Assembly: GCF_000718095.1 (NCBI RefSeq)
Contig: NZ_JOEI01000002.1
Location: 1-64,000, forward strand
Reading direction: 5' to 3'
DNA from: Streptomyces scopuliridis RB72
GTDB taxonomy: Bacteria > Actinomycetota > Actinomycetes > Streptomycetales > Streptomycetaceae
Length of the DNA: 64,000 nucleotides
This document shows, one piece after another, positions 17,013 through 24,803 of the stretch; position 1 is the stretch's first letter, and each line of letters begins with the position of its first letter. The notes below the pieces were generated by a model. It searched no databases and was not told where the DNA came from. It was given only the letters and a program-made list of their open reading frames with translations. A program made the translations under genes and the position numbers.

Positions 17013-17759
17013 GTGCCGAACGAGAGACTACGAGCCGTCATGGCAGCCGGAGGCTGGACGTACGCCGCACTCGCTCAGCAGGTCGAGGTCGACCCCAAGT
17101 CGGTCGAGCGCTGGGTGAACCTCGGGCGCATCCCACGTCGTGCCACCGCCCTCCAGGCGGCCAAAGCCCTGGGAGAAGACGTGCACGCACTCTGGCCGGC
17201 GCTCCGCCAAGCCCGCCCCGCCCGCGCCATCAGCCCTGAGTTGGTGGCGCTCTACGAACAGCGGGCCGACATCCCCGTCTCGGCGTTCACCGACCTCATG
17301 GCTCAAGCCCGGGAACGGATCGACATCCTCGTCTACGCGGCCGTATTCCTCCACGAGGCTTACCCGCGGCTGAACGAACTCCTCACCGAGCGCGCCGCCG
17401 AAGGCTGCACCGTCCGCGTCGCGATCGGGGACCCCGACAGCGACACCGTCCAAGCCCGCGGCCAGGAAGAGCGGTTCGGCCACGGCATCGAATCCCGCTG
17501 CCGCCTCGCACTCATGCACTACAGGCCTCTCGCCGGCACCCCCGGCATCGAAGTCCGCACCCACGCCACCACGCTCTACAACTCCCTCTACCGCGCCGAC
17601 GACCAGCAACTCGTCAACGCACACGTCTGGGGCGTCAACGCCTACGCCGCCCCGGTGTGGCACCTTCGCCGACACGAGAGGGGCGGCATGTTCGACACCT
17701 ACGCCGACAGCTTCGACGCCGTGTGGGCGACGGCAACCCCCGTACGAGAGGAAGGCTGA
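17013..17759 (+). CDS. HTH regulator with PLD-like C-terminal domain
   Basis: The protein is 248 residues. The N-terminus is an XRE-type helix-turn-helix (residues 5-60: MAAGGWTYAALAQQVEVDPK, SVERWVNLGRIP). The C-terminal part (about 85-240) resembles the DUF5919/phospholipase-D-like fold: RIDILVYAAVFLHEAYPRLN, RVAIGDPDSD, then a LYNSLYRADD stretch. The HKD catalytic pairs of true PLDs are not seen, so it is probably a sensing domain. The GTG start follows GAGGGAGA. It sits two bases before the Nudix gene and divergent to rep, so it most likely controls the element's maintenance genes. Confidence 0.75.
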   Translation: MPNERLRAVMAAGGWTYAALAQQVEVDPKSVERWVNLGRIPRRATALQAAKALGEDVHALWPALRQARPARAISPELVALYEQRADIPVSAFTDLMAQARERIDILVYAAVFLHEAYPRLNELLTERAAEGCTVRVAIGDPDSDTVQARGQEERFGHGIESRCRLALMHYRPLAGTPGIEVRTHATTLYNSLYRADDQQLVNAHVWGVNAYAAPVWHLRRHERGGMFDTYADSFDAVWATATPVREEG

Positions 17760-17761
17760 CC

Positions 17762-18232
17762 GTGGCGCGAACCGAATACTACGACGACCCGAACGCGCCC
17801 AAGCCGAACAGCATGGTCGCCGCCGCCTCCGCCGTCGTCACCGACGACCACGGCCGCATCCTCCTCCAGCGCCGACGCGACAACGACCTATGGGCCCTGC
17901 CCGGCGGCGGCATGGACCTCACCGACTCCCTGCCCAGCACAGCCGTCCGCGAAGTCAAGGAAGAGACTGGCCTCGACGTCGAGATCACCGGCCTGGTCGG
18001 CACCTACACCGACCCGAAACACATCATCGCCTACACCGACGGCGAGGTCCGCCGCCAGTTCAACATCTGCTTCACCGCCCGCATCACCGGCGGCCGGCTG
18101 GCAATCTCCGACGAGTCCACCGAACTCCGGTTTGTACCGCCCGAAGAGATTGAGCAGTTGCCGATGCACCACACTCAACGGCTCAGGCTCCAGCACTTCT
18201 TGGAACACCGCGAGAAGCCGTACCTGGGCTGA
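17762..18232 (+). CDS. pif: Pif-like Nudix hydrolase
   Basis: The protein is 156 residues from a GTG with GGAAGG upstream, two bases after the regulator gene. The Nudix box is present (LPGGGMDLTDSLPSTAVREV then KEETGLD), but the first Glu of the consensus (Gx5Ex7REUxEExGU) is Asp here; the REVKEE part is intact. In pSAM2 the Nudix protein Pif sits in the element and blocks redundant transfer between cells that already carry it. Position and sequence type match that protein. An ordinary housekeeping Nudix enzyme is the alternative. No tra (FtsK-like) or spd genes accompany it, so transfer functions are missing here. Confidence 0.75.
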   Translation: MARTEYYDDPNAPKPNSMVAAASAVVTDDHGRILLQRRRDNDLWALPGGGMDLTDSLPSTAVREVKEETGLDVEITGLVGTYTDPKHIIAYTDGEVRRQFNICFTARITGGRLAISDESTELRFVPPEEIEQLPMHHTQRLRLQHFLEHREKPYLG

Positions 18233-18238
18233 ACCGTC

Positions 18239-18260
18239 TGACGGCAGTAGTGACGGCAAC
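18239..18260. repeat. Paired TGACGGCA repeats at the pif end, candidate arm-type sites
   Basis: TGACGGCAG at 18,239-18,247 and TGACGGCAAC at 18,251-18,260 repeat with the same 12-base period as the pair beside int (13,252-13,273), and in the same orientation. They begin four bases after the pif stop. This marks the probable right limit of the int-to-pif block. The 90 bases between here and the orphan toxin cassette include a short hairpin (ACCTGC with GCAGGT, around 18,317-18,334) and no gene. Confidence 0.5.
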
Positions 18261-18350
18261 AACCCCGCACAACCACGGACACCCACGCACCTCACCGGAC
18301 CAGCAAACCTCGCTTGACCTGCGAAAAAGCAGGTAGAGGGGCTCGCGTAG

Positions 18351-18830
18351 CACACGTACTATGTGCTGGCGGGCGTCACGCCGGTCCTCGTCCATAACTG
18401 CAACTCGGGTGTCAACTCCGCTGGTGAGGCGTGCGGTTGCGGAGGCGGCCCCAAGGCTTATTCCGTGGCGTTCGAGATGACTCTTGATGCAGCTGATTTC
18501 GGCCGGTCACGAGGAACGCACTTCAGAAGGGCGAACGAGGCCCTCGATGCAACACTTCAGTCGGACGCAAGCTTCGCTCAGTCGATGGAACAAACAATTC
18601 CCGGCATCGGTGCAGCCGTTTCCTCTAGTGGAGGCAGACGGACCCCCACTGGCTGGACCTGGCAACATGAGCCCGCTTCGAATGCCAACGGCCGACAGGG
18701 CGTGATGCGCCTCGTACCGCGTTCCCAGCACGATCCCGGATCCCTCTGGCAAAATCTACTGCATCCTGGTAGCTCTGGCGGCTACTCAGAGTGGGCGATC
18801 CCCAACGGCGCCCCGCGCAACAGAAAGTGA
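18351..18830 (+). CDS. Orphan (silent) toxin cassette: HINT tail plus HNH/Endo VII (WHH-like) nuclease domain
   Basis: The frame opens with HTYYVLAGVTPVLVHN, the same end of a HINT domain as in the Rhs protein, and the first 20 bases (18,351-18,370) equal 12,324-12,343 exactly. An in-frame TAG immediately precedes it and there is no start codon with a ribosome binding site, so it is a displaced C-terminal module rather than a gene of its own (a weak GTG exists at 18,363). The toxin part, about 143 residues, ends with GWTWQHEP (His codon at 18,666), GVMRLVPRSQHDP and LLHPGSSGGYSEW. This is the layout of WHH-type HNH/Endo VII nucleases, although the usual first His of the HH pair is Gln. Recombination through the shared HINT end could swap it onto the Rhs protein. 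Confidence 0.8.
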   Translation, partial: HTYYVLAGVTPVLVHNCNSGVNSAGEACGCGGGPKAYSVAFEMTLDAADFGRSRGTHFRRANEALDATLQSDASFAQSMEQTIPGIGAAVSSSGGRRTPTGWTWQHEPASNANGRQGVMRLVPRSQHDPGSLWQNLLHPGSSGGYSEWAIPNGAPRNRK

Positions 18831-18831
18831 A

Positions 18832-19155
18832 GTGGCAGTGTCCATCACATTCACGCATAGAGGTGGCGAAATGGATGACGGAAGCGAGGGAGGAATCCCC
18901 GCACTCGTTGCCGAGCTCGAAGGACCGCTCGATGATGAGCATCCGGATGTCTCGGTCACAGATGATGAATCGTCCTGGAGTGTCTCCGCCTTTCAAAGCG
19001 GAAGTCTGGTGCTCGAGAATCTCGACAGCAGTGATGTCGATCCTCGCCACTTGCCAGATGTTTCGCGCGCTGAAATGGTCCGCGTGATGACTATTCTGGC
19101 GCAGGGCAATCTCGCGGACCTCCAACAGTTGGAGTGGCGTCCTGGGTATGAATAG
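18832..19155 (+). CDS. Probable immunity protein for the orphan nuclease cassette
   Basis: The protein is 107 residues from the GTG at 18,832; a second GTG at 18,838 with GAAG five bases before it is equally possible and would give VSITFTHRGGE. The product is strongly acidic (ELEGPLDDEHPDVSVTDDE) and has no signal or membrane segment. It ends with a pattern seen in small immunity proteins (GSLVLENLDSSD, DPRHLPDVSRAEM, LEWRPGYE). It follows the toxin stop by one base. Immunity is inferred from the order and acidity; the exact immunity family was not identified. Its G+C is clearly lower than that of the flanking chromosome. Confidence 0.7.
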   Translation: MAVSITFTHRGGEMDDGSEGGIPALVAELEGPLDDEHPDVSVTDDESSWSVSAFQSGSLVLENLDSSDVDPRHLPDVSRAEMVRVMTILAQGNLADLQQLEWRPGYE

Positions 19156-19224
19156 AAATGGGTAGGAGTCCCAAGGTTGATGCGTTCTCAGCTCAGTTGA
19201 CGAGATGAGCTGATCGCCTGCGTC

Positions 19225-19391
19225 GCGTCTACCCTCGCCTCGTCTGCCATTCAGGCGTTGGAAGTGGCGCTGCCCGCAGAGGCTGGTTCTGGCGAAGCTG
19301 GGTGGACGCCGAGGAGCGAGCGGAGGCGCAGGCGGCGATCGATAGGTTGCGGTCTGCGCTGCACCCTGTCAACGAAGGCGAATCTGGGTAA
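19225..19391 (+). pseudogene. DUF4259 immunity gene remnant (C-terminal third)
   Basis: About 160 bases align with the last third of the immunity gene at 12,731-13,168: SSAIHALEVAL corresponds to SSAIQALEVAL, and FWRSWVDVEERAEAQAAIDR to FWRSWVDAEERAEAQAAIDR. One base is missing just before the GWFWRSW codons, shifting the frame, and the first two thirds of the gene are absent. It lies after the second cassette, showing that the locus once held at least one more DUF4259 cassette or a duplicated one. Confidence 0.85.
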
Positions 19392-19420
19392 TCCTGCCAC
19401 ACGGCCATAGCCCCGGAGTC

Positions 19421-19723
19421 ATGCAAACCGCCCTCCTGGAGGCCGTCAGGGGCCTGCCGGCCACCTTGAAGCGGTCGCTGACCTGGGACCAAGGCACGGA
19501 GATGGCGCACCACCACGCCATCTCGAAGACATCAGGGGTGCCGGTGTACTTCTGCGATCCTCACAGCCCCTAGCAGCGAGGATCGAACGAGAACACCAAC
19601 GGCCTGCTGCGGCAGTACTTCCCGAAGGGCGCGAACCTGTCGAAGTACTCCAGGGAGGACCTGGACGCCGTAGCGGCTGAGCTGAAAGCCAGGCCGCGGA
19701 AGACGCTCGGCTGGGACATGTGA
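19421..19723 (+). pseudogene. IS30-family transposase C-terminal remnant with amber codon
   Basis: The frame encodes the end of an IS30-type DDE transposase: TWDQGTEMAHH, VYFCDPHSP, then QRGSNENTNGLLRQYFPKG, ending ARPRKTLGWDM. A TAG at 19,571-19,573 replaces the invariant Trp of the PWQRGSNEN motif, and the N-terminal two thirds are missing. It is non-functional. Confidence 0.85.
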
Positions 19724-19741
19724 CCGCATAGGTTCGCCGGG

Positions 19742-20895
19742 TTGGTCGTCATGGCGGTTGGATGTGCGGTGACGTCCGATCCGACCGCTGGCGGCGCGGT
19801 GGCCGAGCCTGTCCGTGTGCGCAGACTGACCGACCAGGAGGGGCGGCGGCTGCAGCAGATCGTGCGCCGGGGCAGCACCAACTCAGTGCGCTATCGGTGC
19901 GCGATGACGCTGCTGGCCTCGGCCGGCGGGAATCGGGTGCCGGTGATCGCCCAGCTGGTGGCGGCCGACGAGGACACCGTGCGCGATGTGATCCACCGGT
20001 TCAACGAGATCGGCCTGGCCTGCCTGGACCCTCGGTGGGCGGGAGGCCGTCCCCGCCTGCTCAGCGATGACGACGAGGACTTCGTCGTCCAGACGGCCAC
20101 CACCCGCCCCACCAAGCCCGGCCAGCCATTCACTCGCTGGTCGCTACGCAAACTCGTCGCCTACCCGCGCACAGTCCACGGCCGAGTGATCCGTATCGCC
20201 CGCGAGGCGTTACGCGGCCTGCTCGCCCGCCGTGGAGTCACCTTCCAGCGCACCAAGACCTGGAAGGAATCCACCGACCCCGACCGCGAGGCGAAGCTGG
20301 ACCGGATCGAGCATGTCCTGGACCGTTTCCCCGACCGGGTCTTCGCGTTCGACGAGTTCGGCCCACTCGGGATCCGGCCCACCGCAGGCTCGGGCTGGGC
20401 CGAACGGAAACACTCCGACCGGGTGCCGGCCACCTACCACCGCACCCATGGAGTCCGGTACTTCCACGGCTGCTACTCGGTCGGCGACGACATGTTATGG
20501 GGCGTCAACCGCCGCAAGAAAGGTGCCGCGAACACGCCGGCCGCGCTCAAGTCGATCCGCGCCGCCCGGCCCGACGGCGCCCCCATCTACGTGATCCTGG
20601 ACACATCCGCCGCTGGGCTACAAAGCACAAGGCCGAGCTGTGCTTCACCCCGACCTACGCCTCTTGGGCCAACCCCATCGAGGCCCACTTCGGATCGCTG
20701 AGGCAGTTCACCATCGCCAGCTCCAACCACCCCAACCACACCGTGCAGACACGAGCCCTGCACGCCTATCTACGCTGGCGCAACGCCAACGCCCGCCACC
20801 GCGACGTCCTGGCCGCCGAACGCAAGGAACGCGCCCGCATCCGAAGCGAGAAGGGCATCCGTTGGGGCGGACGCCCCCTCAACACCGCAGCCTGA
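19742..20895 (+). pseudogene. IS630-family transposase with internal deletion and frameshift
   Basis: The N-terminal HTH region (VRVRRLTDQEGRRLQQIVRR) and the first catalytic block (RVFAFDEFGPLGIRP) are intact. Near 20,603 the VILD block runs straight into IRRWATKHKAELCFTPTYAS in another frame. The expected intervening residues, with the conserved DN/SAH stretch, have been lost by a deletion of roughly 25-30 bases. The frame then runs to the final WGGRPLNTAA. The product cannot be active. A GTG near 19,799 is the likelier original start. It may be a deletion derivative of a full IS630 copy elsewhere in the genome. Confidence 0.82.
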
Positions 20896-21049
20896 CCAAC
20901 CGCGAACTTACACAGCCACAGCGCAGCATCGGTCCGCTCGTCGCCAAGCGCGGACGACCGAAGCGTTGTGAAGATGATCTCGGCTGGGCAGACCCGGAGC
21001 CCCGAACGGGGCCGGTTGCAGGAGAAGGACGGCGCCAGCGGAGAATGAC

Positions 21050-21427
21050 TCAGGAGGCGGACGGCTCGATCTCCCCCGCGAAGACGATGACCTGGTCGAT
21101 GAGGCTCCGCCGCAGATGGACGACGTCCGTTCCCGCCAGGCGGGGGCCTCCATCCGGCGTCGTGAAGACCCACTGGTACCGGGCCCACTCGTCCGGCATG
21201 TCCACCGCCGAACAGCGCACCATCGTGCCGGTCCCCGCGGGGTGGCGCCGGATGTCCAGCACGAACCGCTCGACCGCCTCGATCCCCTCACTGCGGCCCA
21301 ACGGTCCCCAGAAGACCACGTCCGAGGTCAGGGCCTGGGAGAGCAGCGCAGTCACATAGCTGTCGTCCGAGGCGTTGAACGCGGAGATGAACGTGTCGAT
21401 CGCGGACCGCGCGGTCTCTTTCTGCAT
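21050..21427 (-). CDS. SnoaL/NTF2-like protein
   Basis: The protein is 125 residues. It has an N-terminal helix with AIDTFISAFNASDDSYVTAL, a beta-rich middle (TSDVVFWGPLGRSEGIEAVE, VLDIRRHPAGTGTMVRC) and a C-terminal QWVFTTPDG...IDQVIVFAGEIEPS, the pattern of nuclear-transport-factor-2/SnoaL-type cone proteins of standard length. These act as small isomerases, cyclases or unknown binding proteins. It lies alone in the island's right arm, with no operon partner, so its substrate cannot be inferred. The ribosome binding site is weak. Confidence 0.7.
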   Translation of the reverse strand: MQKETARSAIDTFISAFNASDDSYVTALLSQALTSDVVFWGPLGRSEGIEAVERFVLDIRRHPAGTGTMVRCSAVDMPDEWARYQWVFTTPDGGPRLAGTDVVHLRRSLIDQVIVFAGEIEPSAS

Positions 21428-21966
21428 GCACCAGTAATACCAGTCGCCTTGCGGACCGCGCTCGTCCCGTGAGCCGTCTCCCGACCACGGTGAACCATCC
21501 CGGTCACAGCACTAGGGGGTCGGGACTGGCTACGTCCCAGCCCTCCGCCAGCATTTCCGGGCACCGGCGGAGCCTGCCAACGCAGGCGACGCGACGCCAA
21601 AAATCCCCGCCATGCACCGAGACGCTGGGCCGGCGGAAGCCAAGTCGTAGATCAGCGCGCGGAGCCCGTGAGCTTCAGCGTCCACGATCGATGCCCCTTG
21701 CCATCCCCGTTATTGTGGTAGCGGCGATCGCCTGCGGCGGCAAGTTGATCTGTGCCAGCCTACATGGCACTCAATGACGTAAGGGGGGCGAGTGGCCGTC
21801 GATCCGCAAAGGAATGCCCGGATTCGTCTTGCACGCAAGCGTCCGACACCTACCCGTGTTCGACATCTTCGGACAGGCCCAGGGCGTGAACGGCGGCGGC
21901 CGGGAGAACACGCATGCCGAGGTGGCCTCGCGTCTCGCTGAGCTGCCGCACCGCGCGGTCCGGCTA
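21428..21966. other. Gene-poor stretch of the island right arm
   Basis: No reading frame here has convincing codon use or a ribosome binding site. Short open stretches (for example 21,469-21,777 on the plus strand, 21,814-22,011 on the plus strand) show no recognisable domain. No tRNA or regular repeat was seen. It is probably filler between insertion-sequence remnants. Confidence 0.5.
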
Positions 21967-22855
21967 ACTGATCGTTTCAGAATGAGGTTCGGAGGCGGCG
22001 GAGGCATATAAGGCTGCAGGCCAGTTCGAGCAGGCCCTGATGGAGATCGGCGCGTCGTTCGTAGCGGGTGCGGAGCCGTTTGAACTGGTGCAGCCAGGCG
22101 AAGGCGCGCTCTACCACCCATCGCACTTTGCCCAGTCCGGAGCCGTGGGCGACGCCGCGTCGGGCGATCATGGGTTTGATACCGCGCTTCCACAGCAGGC
22201 GGCGGTACTTGTCGAAGTCGTAGCCACGGTCGGCGTACAGGCGTCGAGGCTTACGGCGAGGGCGTCCGTGCAGGCCCCTGATCGGCGGGACCGCGTCCAG
22301 CAGGGGCAGCAGTTGTGTGACGTCGTGCCGGTTGCCGCCGGTGAGCGTGACGGCGATCGGGGTTCCGTGACGGTCGACGATCAGATGGTGCTTGGAGCCG
22401 GGGCGGGCGCGGTCGACGGGCGAGGGGCCGACGTGATCCCCCCTTTGAGCGCCCGGATGTGCGAGCCGTCCACGGCACAGTCGTCCAGGTCCAGTAGGTC
22501 GGCGCGGCGCAACTCGCTCAGCAGGACGGCGTGCAGGTGCGGCCAGACACCGGCCTCGGTCCAGTCCCGCAGCCGGCGCCAAGCCGTCACCCCGGAGCAG
22601 CCCACGCTCTGCGCGGGGACATCACGCCAGGCGACACCGGTTCGCAGCACGTACATGATGCCGGCGAGTGCCGCTCGGTCGGGAACACGCAACCGCCCCG
22701 GATGGCGGCGGCGTCGCTCGGGAGCAGGTGGCAACAGCGGAACCACCCGCTCCCACAGGTCGTCAGGAACAAGATCAGCACGCACCCTGGACACCCTGCC
22801 GCCCAAGATCACCGAGCGCAAGAACCGCAGCTCAACTCATTCTGAAACGATCAGT
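21967..22855 (-). mobile_element. IS5-family (IS427-like) insertion sequence, apparently complete
   Basis: The element is 889 bases, bounded by perfect 20-base inverted repeats (ACTGATCGTTTCAGAATGAG at 21,967-21,986 and its complement at 22,836-22,855). It carries one transposase encoded in two overlapping frames. No clear target duplication is visible outside the repeats. The intact ends and frames contrast with the decayed IS30 and IS630 copies nearby, so this is the most recent insertion in the island. Confidence 0.85.
21977..22785 (-). CDS. IS5-family transposase made by programmed frameshifting
   Basis: The upstream frame, from the GTG at 22,785, encodes VRADLVPDDLWERVVPLLPP through DDCAVDGSHIRALKGG, with the first DDE Asp. 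The downstream frame continues from GGDHVGPSPVDRARPGSKHH through LYADRGYDFDKYRRLL (second Asp) and VRWVVERAFAWLHQFKRL (catalytic Glu) to 21,977. The frames meet at an A3G6 run (complement of 22,438-22,446), the usual slippery site in IS427-group elements. All three catalytic acids are present, so the element may be active. Confidence 0.8.
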
Positions 22856-23327
22856 AAGCCACGACATCCCTGCAAGCGCCGCCCTACTGGACAAGATCGC
22901 CAACACGGTCTGAAGTCTGCCTGCCTGACGAATCCCCGCCCCCGGGCCAGCTGCCTTGTGCCTCGGCCCCGAGCCGCGACGCCGCCGGGTAACGAGCCGA
23001 AGTACGCACGTTGGAGGTGGCCGCGAGCAGCGCCCTACGGCCACCAACAACGACCTCCCACTGGTCAAGTCAACCCATACGACACCTCTCTCCCCCACCA
23101 GCGCCACCCGCCACCTGCCCCTATGCCACTCGGCGCGTTCAAAATCTGGAGGGGGTGCGCACCGAGATAGGGAGCACGACCCCTTGACGAGAATCCGGAC
23201 AAGGGCTCGAAAAGCCGAGCACATGACCGGCGCAGCGGCTCCGAGCAGCCGAGATTTTCACCGGGAGCGACACCATGGGGCGACCCACGGTCAACCCTAG
23301 ATTGACGCCGCTCCCAGCTTTCGGCGG
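22856..23327. other. Gene-poor stretch between the IS5 element and attR
   Basis: No open reading frame with support, no tRNA and no regular repeat is seen in these 470 bases. No copy of the TGGTCCCCA pair found near attL, nor of the TGACGGCAAC pair, was seen on either strand. Confidence 0.45.
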
Positions 23328-23517
<190 letters not shown>

Positions 23518-23620
23518 ATGTGTGGCCTCAGTGAGGGAATCCCCCGGTTGGCCACGCAAGAGAACATTACCTCACTCCGAGCGGCGCGAAGACGCGCCCC
23601 GTCCGCGCGACAATCGGGGT

Positions 23621-24103
23621 ATGAAGGAGAACCGGCGGGATCGTGACGACGAGGGGCGGGCGCGGAGTGCGCGGCCGCGGGATGGGCTGGGGCGGCCGTT
23701 GGCGTATGGGGCTCCGGGGGTGGAGCGGCAGCCCGAGGGGGTGGTCCGGACGCCCGGGGAGACGCTTCAGGAGGCGCAGCGGCTGCTTGACGCGGGGAAG
23801 CCGTTCCATGCGCACGAGGTGTTCGAGGACGCGTGGAAGTCGGGGCCCGACGCGGAGCGGGGGCTGTGGAAGGGGATGGCTCAGCTGGCGGTCGGGCTGA
23901 CGCACGCCGCCCGGGGGAACGCGACCGGTGGGGCGCGGCTGCTGTTGCGTGGCGCGGAGGCGATCGCCCCGTTCCGTGACCCGTACGGTATCGGTGTGGC
24001 CGGACTGACCGCCTGGGCACGGGAGTTGGCGGAGCGGGTGGCCGGCGGCGAAGAGGTGGACGCGGCCCGCGAGGCTCCCCGGCTGGTGCCGCTCACTCCG
24101 TGA
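23621..24103 (+). CDS. DUF309-family protein
   Basis: The protein is 160 residues. The charged N-terminus (MKENRRDRDDEGRARSARPR) is followed by the DUF309 core (about 50-130): AQRLLDAGKPFHAHEVFEDA then WKGMAQLAVGLTHAARGN, with the conserved HxxHE-like segment. The family is a small helical bundle of unknown function, common in actinobacteria. The ATG follows GGGGT only weakly. Its last 11 bases overlap the convergent lutC gene. Confidence 0.85.
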   Translation: MKENRRDRDDEGRARSARPRDGLGRPLAYGAPGVERQPEGVVRTPGETLQEAQRLLDAGKPFHAHEVFEDAWKSGPDAERGLWKGMAQLAVGLTHAARGNATGGARLLLRGAEAIAPFRDPYGIGVAGLTAWARELAERVAGGEEVDAAREAPRLVPLTP

Positions 24104-24803
24104 GCAGGATGACTTCGAGCGTGCGCGGACCGTGTACGCCCTCCACCCGGTCGAGTTCGATGTCGCTGGTGGCGGACGGTCCGGAGATCCAGGTCAGCGG
24201 ACGGGTGGGGTCGAGCAGGGGCATGGCCTGCGGTACGGAACCGACCACCTGGTCGGCGGTGCGTACGACACAGATGTGATGGTCGGGGACGAGTGTGATG
24301 CGGCGCCGTCCCTGGTCGGGGGCCGCGTCGAGAACGAGTGTGCCGGTCTCCGCGATGGCCAGGGCGCAGCCGGTGATCACACTGTCCACGACGTCGAGTT
24401 CCCGGGCCGTGGCGGTGGGATCGTCCTCCACCCTGATCAGATCGGTGCCCACCGAGGAGAGCGCGGAGAGCCAGAACGCCGGGAGCAGCGGGGGTACGAG
24501 GACGGTACGGGCGCCGCGTTCCGCCAGCAGGCGCGCGATGAGCGTGGGGAGTCCCTCGCTGTCGGTCCGGTGGACGAGCGCGCGGTAGTCGGCGAGGTTC
24601 TCGGCGAGCAGGTCGATGACGCGTTCGTCGGGGGTGTGCGTCTCCAGGTAGTCGCGCGCCGCTTCCGGGGCGTCGGGGGCGTCCGCGACGGCGGCACGGA
24701 TCCGGGCGAGGATCCGCTCCCGGGATCCGCCGCTCGTACCGGTGCCCGTACCGCCGCCCCTACCGGTACCGGTGCCCGAAGCCGCGCCTGCGCCGGTGCT
24801 CAT
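24093..24803 (-). CDS. lutC: Lactate utilization protein C (LUD domain)
   Basis: The protein is 236 residues. A Gly/Thr-rich low-complexity N-terminus (residues 5-27) precedes the LUD domain, with DDPTATARELDVVDSVITGC, AIAETGTLVLDA and the final GPSATSDIELDRVEGVHGPR. It belongs to the three-part iron-sulfur complex LutABC that oxidises L-lactate to pyruvate at the membrane side of the cytoplasm. It is the last gene of the operon, and its ATG overlaps the lutB stop (ATGA). Confidence 0.92.
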   Translation of the reverse strand: MSTGAGAASGTGTGRGGGTGTGTSGGSRERILARIRAAVADAPDAPEAARDYLETHTPDERVIDLLAENLADYRALVHRTDSEGLPTLIARLLAERGARTVLVPPLLPAFWLSALSSVGTDLIRVEDDPTATARELDVVDSVITGCALAIAETGTLVLDAAPDQGRRRITLVPDHHICVVRTADQVVGSVPQAMPLLDPTRPLTWISGPSATSDIELDRVEGVHGPRTLEVILLTE

